Source: Burkholderia ubonensis subsp. mesacidophila
GTDB lineage: Bacteria > Pseudomonadota > Gammaproteobacteria > Burkholderiales > Burkholderiaceae
Length of the DNA stretch: 64,000 nt
Reading direction: 5' to 3'
Assembly: GCF_002097715.1 (NCBI RefSeq)
Contig: NZ_CP020738.1
Span: 1,178,001-1,242,000, forward strand
This document shows positions 36,115 through 45,500 of this stretch, piece after piece. The notes below the pieces were generated by a model. It was given only the letters and a program-made list of their open reading frames with translations, was not told the DNA's origin and did not search any database. Within the stretch, counting starts at the first letter, position 1; every line of letters begins with the position of its first letter. Both the position numbers and the translations under genes were made by a program.

Positions 36115-37947
36115 ATGGACATGCACGACGTGGTCGGCGAGCATCGCATGCCGCCGACGCGAGAGGATCGATTTGGCCGGCGTTTCGCAAACGAGGCCGC
36201 CGCCGGGATTGCCGCCGCCGAGTCGGTCACGGCGCGCTTCGCCGAGGTCGTCGCGCGCCGCCGCGACGCGCTTGCGGTCGAACAGGGCGGCGAGCGCTGG
36301 ACGTACGGCATGCTCGCCGCGCGCGCCGGCCGCATCGCCGATGCGATGCGCCGCGCGGGCTGCGCCGACGAGGAGCCCGTCGCGCTGCTTTATCCGCACG
36401 GTGCGTCGATGATCGCGGCGATCTTCGGCGTGCTGGGCGCCGGCAAGTTCTACGTGCCGCTGATCGCCGATCATCCGCTGCCGCACTTGCAGGCCGTCGT
36501 GCGCGAATGCGGGTGCCGGATCGTGCTTGCCGCGCCGGAGTTCGCGGACCTGGCCGCCGGGCTCGGCGTCGCGGTGCGCGTGATCGACGACGCGTCGCTG
36601 CCGGCCGCGGCGATCGCGCTGCGCGCGCGCCGCGCCGACGCGATCACCTATCTGCTCTTCACGTCGGGGACGACGGGCGTGCCGAAGGGCGTGATGCAAT
36701 GCGACCGCAACGTGCTGCATCACGCGGCCTGCTATGCGTCGTCGATCGGCCTCGAGGCCGGGGACCGGATGACGCTGCTTCCGTACTACGCGTTCGATGC
36801 GTCGGTGATGGACATCTTCGCGACGCTGCTGACGGGCGCGAGCCTGCATCTGTGGGACGTGCGCCGGCGCGGCGTCGAAGGGATCGGCGACTGGCTCGAC
36901 CGTGAACGCATCACCATCTGGCATTCGACGCCGAGCGTCTTGCGCGCGGCGTTTCCGACCTTCGCGCGGCCGGCCGCGTTGCGCTGGGTCGTGCTGGGCG
37001 GCGAGGCGGCCGTCGGCGGCGACGTCGCGCTCGTCGCGCGCCACGGCGGCCCGCGCTGCGGGCTGATCAACGGCCTCGGGCCGACCGAATGCACGACGGC
37101 GCTGCAGTACGTCGCGGACCCCGTCGCCGATGTGACGGCCGCGCGTCTGCCGGTCGGCAGGCCGGTGCCGGGCATCGAGGCCGCGCTGCTCGACGCGCAG
37201 GGGCAGCCTGGCGCGGAGGAGGGCGAACTCGCGATCGCCAGCCCGTTCGTCGCGCTCGGTTACTGGAACCGCCCCGAGCTGACGGCCGAGCGCTTCGGCG
37301 AAGCACGCGGCGACACCGGCGTGCGCAGCTATCGCACGGGCGACGTGCTGCGGCTGAACGCGAACGGCTGCTATGAGCATCTGTCGCGCGTCGACGACCA
37401 GATCAAGATCCGCGGCATGCGTGTCGAACTCGGCGAGATCCAGGCCGCGCTCGTCGCGCACGACGACGTGCTGCAGGCCGTCGTGCTGCCGCACACCGAT
37501 GCGCATACCGGGCAGACGACGATCGCCGCCTACGTCGTGCCGCGCGATCCGTCCTGCGTTGCCGCGCTGCGCGAGTACGTGGCCGCGCGCCTGCCCGCCT
37601 ACATGATTCCGGGCGCGATCGTGCCGCTCGAAGCGATGCCGCTGCTGCCGAACGGCAAACTCGACCGCCGTGCGCTGCCGGACCCGCGCGCGCAGGCGAG
37701 CGCCACGCCGCGCAAGGCGCCGCGCACGCCGCTGCAGCGGCTGCTCGCCACCTGCTGGTCGGACGTGCTGCGCCGCGACGCCGTCGGGATCGACGAGAAC
37801 TTTTTTGAGCTCGGAGGCGACTCGCTGCTCGGCACGCAACTGCTCGCTCGCATCCGGCGCGATCTCGAGATCGAGGCGCAACTCGGCGACCTGTTCCGTC
37901 ATCCGACGGTCGAGGCGCTCGCCGCGCACCTGCTGGACGCCCGATGA
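36115..37947 (+). CDS. sulI: NRPS loading module (A-T), SulI-like
   Basis: A 610-residue adenylation plus carrier protein. A-domain motifs are FTSGTTGVPKG, GLGPTECTT, YRTGDVL and LPNGKLDRR. The carrier serine is S570 in GGDSLL. My hand-derived specificity code, D-A-M-H-V-G-G-T-A, resembles glutamate codes such as that of fengycin synthetase, which fits the gamma-glutamyl residue of sulfazecin-type monobactams. It ends in an ATGA overlap with the MFS gene. The specificity is inference; the domain assignment is secure. Confidence 0.88.
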   Translation: MDMHDVVGEHRMPPTREDRFGRRFANEAAAGIAAAESVTARFAEVVARRRDALAVEQGGERWTYGMLAARAGRIADAMRRAGCADEEPVALLYPHGASMIAAIFGVLGAGKFYVPLIADHPLPHLQAVVRECGCRIVLAAPEFADLAAGLGVAVRVIDDASLPAAAIALRARRADAITYLLFTSGTTGVPKGVMQCDRNVLHHAACYASSIGLEAGDRMTLLPYYAFDASVMDIFATLLTGASLHLWDVRRRGVEGIGDWLDRERITIWHSTPSVLRAAFPTFARPAALRWVVLGGEAAVGGDVALVARHGGPRCGLINGLGPTECTTALQYVADPVADVTAARLPVGRPVPGIEAALLDAQGQPGAEEGELAIASPFVALGYWNRPELTAERFGEARGDTGVRSYRTGDVLRLNANGCYEHLSRVDDQIKIRGMRVELGEIQAALVAHDDVLQAVVLPHTDAHTGQTTIAAYVVPRDPSCVAALREYVAARLPAYMIPGAIVPLEAMPLLPNGKLDRRALPDPRAQASATPRKAPRTPLQRLLATCWSDVLRRDAVGIDENFFELGGDSLLGTQLLARIRRDLEIEAQLGDLFRHPTVEALAAHLLDAR

Positions 37948-39242
37948 ACGGCTCGCTCGACACGCAACGCGACGCCGTCGGTCCGGCGCAACGATCCTGG
38001 TTCGCGACGCTGCGCGGCCCGTTCGCGTACCGCACGTTCGCGTCGATCTGGGTCGCGAGCCTGGTCGGCAACATCGGCGGATCGATCCAGACCGTCGCGG
38101 CCTCCTGGCAGATGGCGTCGATGGCGCCGTCGCCCGCGATGGTCTCGCTCGTGCAGACCGCGTCGACGCTGCCGATCGCATTGTTCGCCCTGATGTCGGG
38201 CGTGGCCTCGGATGCCTGGGACCGCCGCACCGTGATGCTCGTGTCGCAGTCCGCGATGCTCGTCGTCGCGCTCGGTCTCGCGGCGCTCGCCACAACCGGC
38301 GCGATGACGCCCGCGCGCCTGCTGGCGTGCATGTTCGTCGCCGGTTGCGCCGGCGCGATGTTCCAGCCCGCGTGGCAATCCGCCGTCACCGAGCAGGTGC
38401 CCGCTCGCGAGCTTTCGGCGGCGATCGCGCTCGACAGCTTCTCGCTGAATTTCGCGCGGACCGCGGGCCCGTCGCTCGGCGGTCTGGTCGTCGCATGGCT
38501 GTCGCCGCAGGCGGCGTTCATCGTCAGCGCGTGCGCGTGCACGGGTCTGGTCTGTGTGCTGTCGCGCGCGATTCGCGGCGGAGGACGCGGCGCGCAGCGG
38601 CGTGCGCGCGAACCGCTCGCCGCGATGCTGATGCAGGGAGCGCGCTATTGCTTCGGCACGTCCGGCATCCGCGGGACGCTGATTCGCTGCGCGTCGTTCG
38701 GCTTTTTCGGCAGCCCGGTCTGGGCGCTGCTGCCGCTCTTCGCGCGGACGCAGTTCGGCGGCGACGCGTCGACCTATGGCGTCCTGCTCGCGTCGTTCGG
38801 CGCGGGCGCGGCATCGGGCGCGCTCGGCGCCGTGGCGCTGCGCGCACGGTTCGGGCGCGACGCACTGATCCGCGTCTGCACGCTGACGTTCGCCGCGGGC
38901 ATGCTGCTGACCGCGTGGAGTCCGTTCAAGGCGGTGGCCATGCTGGGCCTGGCCGTCGCGGGCGGCAGCTGGGTCGCGACGGTGTCCACCTACAACCTGA
39001 CGATCCAGACGGCGTCGCCGGCATGGGTGGCAGGCCGGTCCCTGGCGCTGTTCCACTCCTGCATCATCGGCGGACTCTCGCTCGGCAGCTATCTCTGGGG
39101 CGTCGGCGCGACGAGCACGTCGATCAACCTCGCGTTCACGGTATCGGGCGCGTTGATGGCGGCGTCGGCGTGCCTCGCGAAATGGCTGCCGCTGCCGACG
39201 CACGAACCGGCCGAACCGGATTCCGGGCCGCAACAAACATGA
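37944..39242 (+). CDS. MFS exporter (EntS-like)
   Basis: A 432-residue carrier with about 12 helices of the MFS_3 family, which includes the enterobactin exporter EntS. The N-terminus (RTFASIWVASLVGNIGGSI) and SGVASDAWDRRTVML are typical. It overlaps the NRPS stop (ATGA) and the next start, so it is embedded in the biosynthetic operon. It probably moves the monobactam or a precursor across the inner membrane. Confidence 0.87.
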   Translation: MNGSLDTQRDAVGPAQRSWFATLRGPFAYRTFASIWVASLVGNIGGSIQTVAASWQMASMAPSPAMVSLVQTASTLPIALFALMSGVASDAWDRRTVMLVSQSAMLVVALGLAALATTGAMTPARLLACMFVAGCAGAMFQPAWQSAVTEQVPARELSAAIALDSFSLNFARTAGPSLGGLVVAWLSPQAAFIVSACACTGLVCVLSRAIRGGGRGAQRRAREPLAAMLMQGARYCFGTSGIRGTLIRCASFGFFGSPVWALLPLFARTQFGGDASTYGVLLASFGAGAASGALGAVALRARFGRDALIRVCTLTFAAGMLLTAWSPFKAVAMLGLAVAGGSWVATVSTYNLTIQTASPAWVAGRSLALFHSCIIGGLSLGSYLWGVGATSTSINLAFTVSGALMAASACLAKWLPLPTHEPAEPDSGPQQT

Positions 39243-40801
39243 GTCATCGACTGACAATGAAACACGTATCTGGAGGGGCGGCGCCTGACGCGGTGCGCCC
39301 GACGACGCAGGGGCGCGAATGGTGTGCCGTTCCGGCACGGCGGGCGGCGGCGGCGCTGCTCTGCGCATCGCTGGCCGCCTGCTCGGTGGGCCCCGACTAC
39401 CGGCGGCCGGACGTATCGACGCCGCAGGCGTGGCGGATCGATCAAGCGTATTCGTACTGGCATCCCGCCGAGCCCGCGCATGCGTCGCTCGACGACACAT
39501 GGTGGCGCGCGTTCGGCATCGCGGAACTCGACGCGCTCGAGCAGCGCGCACTCGAGCACAACCAGACGCTGCGCGAGGCGGTCGCGCACTACGACCAGGC
39601 GAAGGCGACGTTCGAGGCCGCGTGGTCGACGCAGCTGCCCGAGGTCGGCGTCGGCTTCGACGCGGCGCGCCGCAGGATCTCGGCGAATCGCCCGCTCACC
39701 GACTACGGCTCGCCGAACGCGTCGACGGTCCAGAACGATTTTCGCGCCGGCGTGTCGGCGTCCTGGGAGATCGACCTGTTTGGCCGCATCCGGCGTGCCG
39801 TCGAGGCGGCGAAAGCGGGCGCGCAGCAATCGGCCGACGATCTTGCCAATGCGCGCCTGGCGCTGACGGCGCAGGTCGCGTCCGCTTACTTCGAACTGCG
39901 GACGATCGACGACGAGCGCGGCGTCCTCGAGCGTTCGATCGAATGGCAGCAGAAGGGGCTCGATTTCGTCAATGCCCAGGAGCGGTTCGGCCAGGTGTCG
40001 CACCTGAGCGTGCTCCAGCAGCGCGCACAGCTCGACGCGACGCGCGTCCAGTTGCGGCTGCTGCTGGCGCGGCGCGCACAGTTCGAGCACGCGATCGCGA
40101 CGCTGATCGGCGAACCGGCGCCGCAATTTGCGCTCGCGCCGAACCGCGATCCGTACACGCTGCCGATGCTGCCGATCGGCCTGCCCAGCGAACTGCTGCT
40201 GCGGCGGCCCGACGTCGCCTCGGCCGAGCGCGAGATGGCCGCGGCGAACGCGCGGATCGGCCTTGCGCGCGCCGCGTATTTCCCGAGCCTGACGCTGTCG
40301 CCGACGCTCGGCTGGGACAGCACGCGCTTCGCGTCGTTGTTCTCGGTGCCGAGCCTCGTCTGGTCGGTGGGCGGCGCGATCGGCGAGACGCTGTTCGACG
40401 GCGGCAAGCGTGCCGCGGGCGTCGCCTATGCGCAGGCGGGCTACTCGGCTGCCAAGGCGCGCTACCGCCAGACGGTCCTGACGGCATTCCAGGAAATGCA
40501 GGATGCCGTCGACAGTCTCGCCGTGCTCGACGCGGCGCGGGGGGATGCGCAGACGGCCGTCGCCGATTCGCGGCGCCTGCTGGCGCTTGCGACGTATCGA
40601 TACGAATACGGGTCCGTCGATTACCTCGACGTGATCTCGGCCCAGCAGCAACTGCTCGCGAGCGAGCGCGAGGACGCGCGCATTCGCGGGCAGCAGGCCC
40701 GAACGGTGGTGTTCATGGCGAAGGCGCTCGGCGGCGGATGGCGCGACGCGGCGTCGGCGTCCGCGCAACAGGAGCCGGCGCAGCAGGCGTCGATGCGTTG
40801 A
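39239..40801 (+). CDS. Outer-membrane efflux lipoprotein (NodT family)
   Basis: A 520-residue TolC-like channel with a lipobox (LAACS) after a hydrophobic signal region near residues 30-50, and the family signature VGPDYRRPDV. Two repeated helical halves contain ATL/GGxx motifs such as LRRPDVASAEREMAAANARIG-type segments. The start at 39239 overlaps the MFS stop. The RND pump at 26.9-31.3 kb has no channel gene of its own, so this protein may complete that tripartite pump as well as serving the MFS protein. Confidence 0.9.
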   Translation: MSHRLTMKHVSGGAAPDAVRPTTQGREWCAVPARRAAAALLCASLAACSVGPDYRRPDVSTPQAWRIDQAYSYWHPAEPAHASLDDTWWRAFGIAELDALEQRALEHNQTLREAVAHYDQAKATFEAAWSTQLPEVGVGFDAARRRISANRPLTDYGSPNASTVQNDFRAGVSASWEIDLFGRIRRAVEAAKAGAQQSADDLANARLALTAQVASAYFELRTIDDERGVLERSIEWQQKGLDFVNAQERFGQVSHLSVLQQRAQLDATRVQLRLLLARRAQFEHAIATLIGEPAPQFALAPNRDPYTLPMLPIGLPSELLLRRPDVASAEREMAAANARIGLARAAYFPSLTLSPTLGWDSTRFASLFSVPSLVWSVGGAIGETLFDGGKRAAGVAYAQAGYSAAKARYRQTVLTAFQEMQDAVDSLAVLDAARGDAQTAVADSRRLLALATYRYEYGSVDYLDVISAQQQLLASEREDARIRGQQARTVVFMAKALGGGWRDAASASAQQEPAQQASMR

Positions 40802-40872
40802 GCGGCATCGGGATGCGCCGCACGCGGCGGCGAATCGGGACGAGTGGTTGAGCGAGTAACAGGGGAACGACG

Positions 40873-42291
40873 ATGGAGATGAAGACGATCGCAATAATCG
40901 GCGCGGGCTTCTGCGGCACGATGATGGCCGTGCATCTGCTGCGCCGGCCGCTCGGCGTGCCGCTGCAGGTCGTGCTGGTCAACCGGTCCGGGTCGATGGC
41001 GCGCGGCGTCGCGTACGGCACCCGCAGCACGGCGCACGTGCTCAACGTGCCGGCCGGCCGCATGGGCGCGCTGCCCGACGAGGAAGGCGGCTTTCACGAA
41101 TTCGCGCGGCGACGCGATCCGGGCTTCGCGCCGGGCAGCTTCGTGCCGCGCAGCCTGTACGGCGACTATCTCGACCACCTGCTGGTGGACGCGATGCGCA
41201 GTGCGCCTGACGGATGCAGCCTGCGAAGCGTGGTCGGCAACGTCGTGCGGATCGCACCGAAATCCGGCGGCGACGGCGCGAGTCTCAGGATGAGCGACGG
41301 CACGGTGATCGACGCCGATCGCGTCGTGCTGTGCGTCGGCAACTACGCGCCCGCCGATCCGCCGATTCGCGAGGAGCAGCGCGCGTTCTACATGAGCCCG
41401 CGCTACGTGCGCGATCCGTGGCTGCCGGGCATCCTGTCGCGCGTCGCATCCGACCGGCCGGCGCTCGTCATCGGCACCGGCCTGACGATGCTGGACATCG
41501 TGCTCGAACTGCGTGATCGCGGCCATCGCGCGCCGATCCTCGCGGTCTCGCGGCGCGGGCTGCTGCCGCAAGTGCATCGCGTGCAGGACGTCCGGCCGTC
41601 GCATGACGATGCGTTGGTGGACGACATGCTCGCGCAGCCGACCGCGCGTCATTACCTGCGTGTCGTGGCGCGCAGTGCGAAGCGCGCCGTCGACGCGGGC
41701 CGGGACTGGCGCGACGAGATCGGCAGCCTGCGGGCGCGAACGCCGCAGTTGTGGCATGCGATGGCGCTCGACGAACGGCGGCGCTTCCTGCGGCGGTTGC
41801 GCACGTATTGGGATGTGCATCGGCATCGTTGCGCGCCGGAGCTCGGCGCGCGCCTGCAGTCGGAACTGGCGAGCGGCTCGCTGCGCGTGCTGGCGGGGCG
41901 CGTGACCGGCTACCGCGAGTGCGACGGTTACGTCGACGTCACGCTGAACCCGCGCGGACAGGACGAGCCGCTGCGCGTCGAGGTCGGCACGGTCATCAAC
42001 TGCACCGGGCCGGCGGCGAATGTCGACGAGATCGACGAGCCGCTGCTGAGCGGGCTGTACGCCGACGGGCTGCTCGTGCCCGATGCGCTCGGCCTCGGGT
42101 TCGAAATGGACGACGAATATCGGCTCATCGGTCGCGACGGCGAGACGTCGCGCTGGCTTTACTACGTCGGGCCGTTTCTCAAGGGGCGCGACTGGGAGGC
42201 GACCGCGGTGCCGGAGTTGCGCGGCCATGTGGCGAAGCTCGTCGACGTGCTGCACCGGAGCGACGTGTATCCGGAGGTGCTGCGCGTCTGA
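40873..42291 (+). CDS. FAD/NAD(P)-binding protein
   Basis: A 472-residue protein with an N-terminal dinucleotide loop IIGAGFCGTM and the domain organisation of the FAD-NAD(P)-binding (NAD_binding_9) group. A second nucleotide-binding strand, ALVIGTGLTMLDIVLEL, lies near residue 197. Homologues in several natural-product operons are uncharacterised. It may oxidise a nitrogen or carbon atom, or act in precursor supply. Known monobactam chemistry gives it no obvious step. It is co-directional with the NRPS genes. Confidence 0.75.
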   Translation: MEMKTIAIIGAGFCGTMMAVHLLRRPLGVPLQVVLVNRSGSMARGVAYGTRSTAHVLNVPAGRMGALPDEEGGFHEFARRRDPGFAPGSFVPRSLYGDYLDHLLVDAMRSAPDGCSLRSVVGNVVRIAPKSGGDGASLRMSDGTVIDADRVVLCVGNYAPADPPIREEQRAFYMSPRYVRDPWLPGILSRVASDRPALVIGTGLTMLDIVLELRDRGHRAPILAVSRRGLLPQVHRVQDVRPSHDDALVDDMLAQPTARHYLRVVARSAKRAVDAGRDWRDEIGSLRARTPQLWHAMALDERRRFLRRLRTYWDVHRHRCAPELGARLQSELASGSLRVLAGRVTGYRECDGYVDVTLNPRGQDEPLRVEVGTVINCTGPAANVDEIDEPLLSGLYADGLLVPDALGLGFEMDDEYRLIGRDGETSRWLYYVGPFLKGRDWEATAVPELRGHVAKLVDVLHRSDVYPEVLRV

Positions 42292-42533
42292 CGCAGGTTC
42301 GACGAGATGGCTTCACGAGCCCGGCGAATGTCCCGGTCGTGTTCGTAGAAAAATAAATTGCGTTGATTGTCGTATTTGAAATTCATTCAAATCGGGACTT
42401 GATAAAAGCGAAATGACCGATCGGGTATCGGACGGATGCTGTCGTTCGAGCCGCGCGCGCCGAAGCGTGTGCGGTTCCACGCGGCGGGATGCGTGCGCGC
42501 GTCGCGCGGGCGGGATGCATTTGCCGGAGCTGA

Positions 42534-45500
42534 GTGGAATTCGTCCAAGCCGTTGACCGGATTCATTTTTCTGTCTTTTTTCGAATCAACCAGTCGCATT
42601 TGGAAAATATCTTGAGCACATTGACGATCGAGAAGGCCGAAGACGAGCGGAATGAATTCGTGCAGGCGCTGTGCGCGGCGCTTTCCAATGAGCTGCCTGT
42701 CGGTCGGCTGGAAATGGACCAGCCGCTCGACATGCATTTCGATTCGGCGCCGGCGTTGCAGGCACTTGCGAAGGCAATCCGGCAATCGAGCGGCGTCGCG
42801 ATGACGCCGCTCGACATACTGAAGCTCGAGTCCGTACGGGCGCTTGCCGAGTTCGTCATCGCACGACGCGCGCAGGGCGCGCATCCGCCGCGCGACGAGG
42901 GCGAACGCGACGCGGACGCGGCCCGGCCGGCCCAGGCCGGCGACGGCAGCCCGGTGTCGTTCGCGCAGGAGGATCTGTGGCTCGTCGACGAGATCGAGCC
43001 GGGCTCGGCCGCGTACAACCTGTCGAGCGCATTGCGTTTCGACCGTGGCTTGAACGCGGCGGCGATGCGCGACGCGATCGGCTGCGTCGTGGCGCGCCAT
43101 CCGGCGCTGCGCACGACGTTTCGCCGCGACGCGCACGGCGTCGTCCAGTGCGTGGACGAGGAGGGCGGGTTCGACTGGTCCGAAGACGACATCGCCGCCG
43201 TTCAGGCGCCGCAGTCGAGCGACGAGACGCTGCACGCGCGCCTTGCGTCGTTTGCGCGGCTGCCGTTCGATCTCGCGCGCGGGCCGCTGCTGCGCGTCCG
43301 GCTGTATCGACTGGCGCCCGACGTTCACGTGCTGCAGTTCGTCGTCCATCACATCGTGTTCGACGGCATGTCGCGCATCCGGGTCGTGCGCGAGATCGAA
43401 GCCGCCTACGAAGCGCTCGCGCGGGGCGAGACGCCGGCGCTGCCGGAGCCGGGCGGCACGCCGGCCGCATTTGCCGCCTCGCAGCGCCAGCGTCTCGACG
43501 CAGCGCGTCTCGACCGCCTGCGCGCGCACTGGGCCTCGCAGCTCGACGGCATGCCCCAGGTGCTCGACGTGCCGACCGATTACACGCGGCCGCCGGTGCG
43601 CGGCACCGAAGGGGCGCAGCTGTTCCGCGTGGTTCCGGCCGAGCTGGCCGATGCGCTCGCGGCAACCGGCCGGCGCTCGGGCGCAACGTTGTTCGTCACG
43701 CTGCTGGCGGCATTCCAGGTGCTGCTGTGGCGCCATGCGCGGCAAAGCGAATTCGGCGTGGGCGTGCCGATGGCGACGCGCGACCTGCCCGAATACGAAC
43801 GCACGGTCGGCTATTTCGTCAACACGGTCGTCATTCGCGCGCGGATCGATCCGGACGAGCGCTTCGCCGACCTGCTCCGCCGCGTGGCGGACGTCGTGCT
43901 CGATGCACACGAATACAAGGCGTTGCCGTTCGGGCAGGTCGTCGAGCTGATGAAACCGGAGCGCAGCCTGAGCCGGTCGCCGCTGTTCCAGGCGATGTTC
44001 GAGTTCCACAACGAGCGCCAGGACGGGAGGCCGGCACACGACGGCTTCGGCAAGACGGTGCTGCACGATACGGGGACCGCGAAGTACGACCTCAGCTTCG
44101 AGCTCTCGAACACGCACGACGGGCTCGTCTGCACGCTCGAATACATGACGTCGCTGTTCGATCGCGCGACGATCGCCGGCATGCTCGCGTCGTACGAGGC
44201 GTTGCTGCGCTCGATCGCGGCAGCGCCGGACGAGGCCGTGTCCCGGCTGTCGTGCGTGCCGCCGGGGCAGGACCGGCAGACCACGATCGAATGGAACGAC
44301 ACGGCGCGCGCCTATGCGACGGGCGAATGCATCCACGACCGGTTCGCGGCGCGCGCCCGCTCGTGTCCGGAAGCGACCGCGGTCCATGCGGGCGACGCGA
44401 TGCTGTCGTACCGCGAGCTCGACGCGCGCACGGATGCGCTTGCAGCGCAGTTGCGCGGACGCATGAAGGTGCCCGGCGACCGCATTGCGATCTGCGTCGA
44501 GCGCTCGCCGGAGATGATCGTCGCGATTCTCGCGGTGTTGAAGGCGGGCGCCGCCTACGTGCCGATCGACCCGCGACTGCCGGCGCAACGCATCGACTTC
44601 ATGCTCGACGACAGCGGGGCGACGCTGCTCGTGACGGATTCCGCGCTTGCCGAGACGACCTTCCGCGACGTGGCGGTCGATGTGCTGCGGCTCGACGCGG
44701 CCACGGGCGACGCGCCGCCTGCGCCCGGCCATCACGGGTCCGTCACGCCCGATTTGCCGGCCTACGTGATGTATACGTCCGGCTCGACCGGCACGCCGAA
44801 GGGTGTCGTCGTCACGCACGCGAATGTCGTCAACCTGCTGGATGCGCTCGAGGAGCGCTATCCGGTGGCGAGCGGCGACCGGTATCTGCTCAAGACGAAT
44901 TACGCGTTCGACGTGTCGGTGCCGGAACTCTTCGGATGGTTCGTGGGCCGCGGCTCGGTCGTCGTGTTGCCCGCGGGGGCCGAGGGCTCGCCGGATCTGA
45001 TCGCCGAGGCTGTCGCGCGCGGCCGCGTCACGCACATCAATTTCACGCCGTCGATGCTGCGCCCGTTCGTTGCGGAAGTCGGCGCCGACCCGGCGTTCCG
45101 GCACGCGCATGCGCTCAAGTACGTGTTCGTGGCCGGCGAGGACCTGCCGCGGCAGCTTGCGAACGACGCGGTCGCCGCGCTGATGCCCGCCGCGGTCGAA
45201 AATCTGTACGGTCCGACGGAAGCGACCGTCTTCACGACCGCCTATCCGTGCCGCGCCGGCGCGGACCGCGCCCGCACGCCGATCGGCCGGCCGCTCGCCA
45301 ACGTGCGGACCTACGTGCTCGACGAGCACATGCGGCCCGCGCCGGTCGGCGTGCCGGGCGATCTGTACATCGCAGGCCTCGGCGTCGCGTCGGGTTACCT
45401 GAACCTGCCGGCGCTCACGCGCGAACGCTTCGTCGACGACCCGTTCGGCACGGGCGGCCGGCTTTACCGGACGGGCGACCTCGCGCGCTGGCGTACGGAC

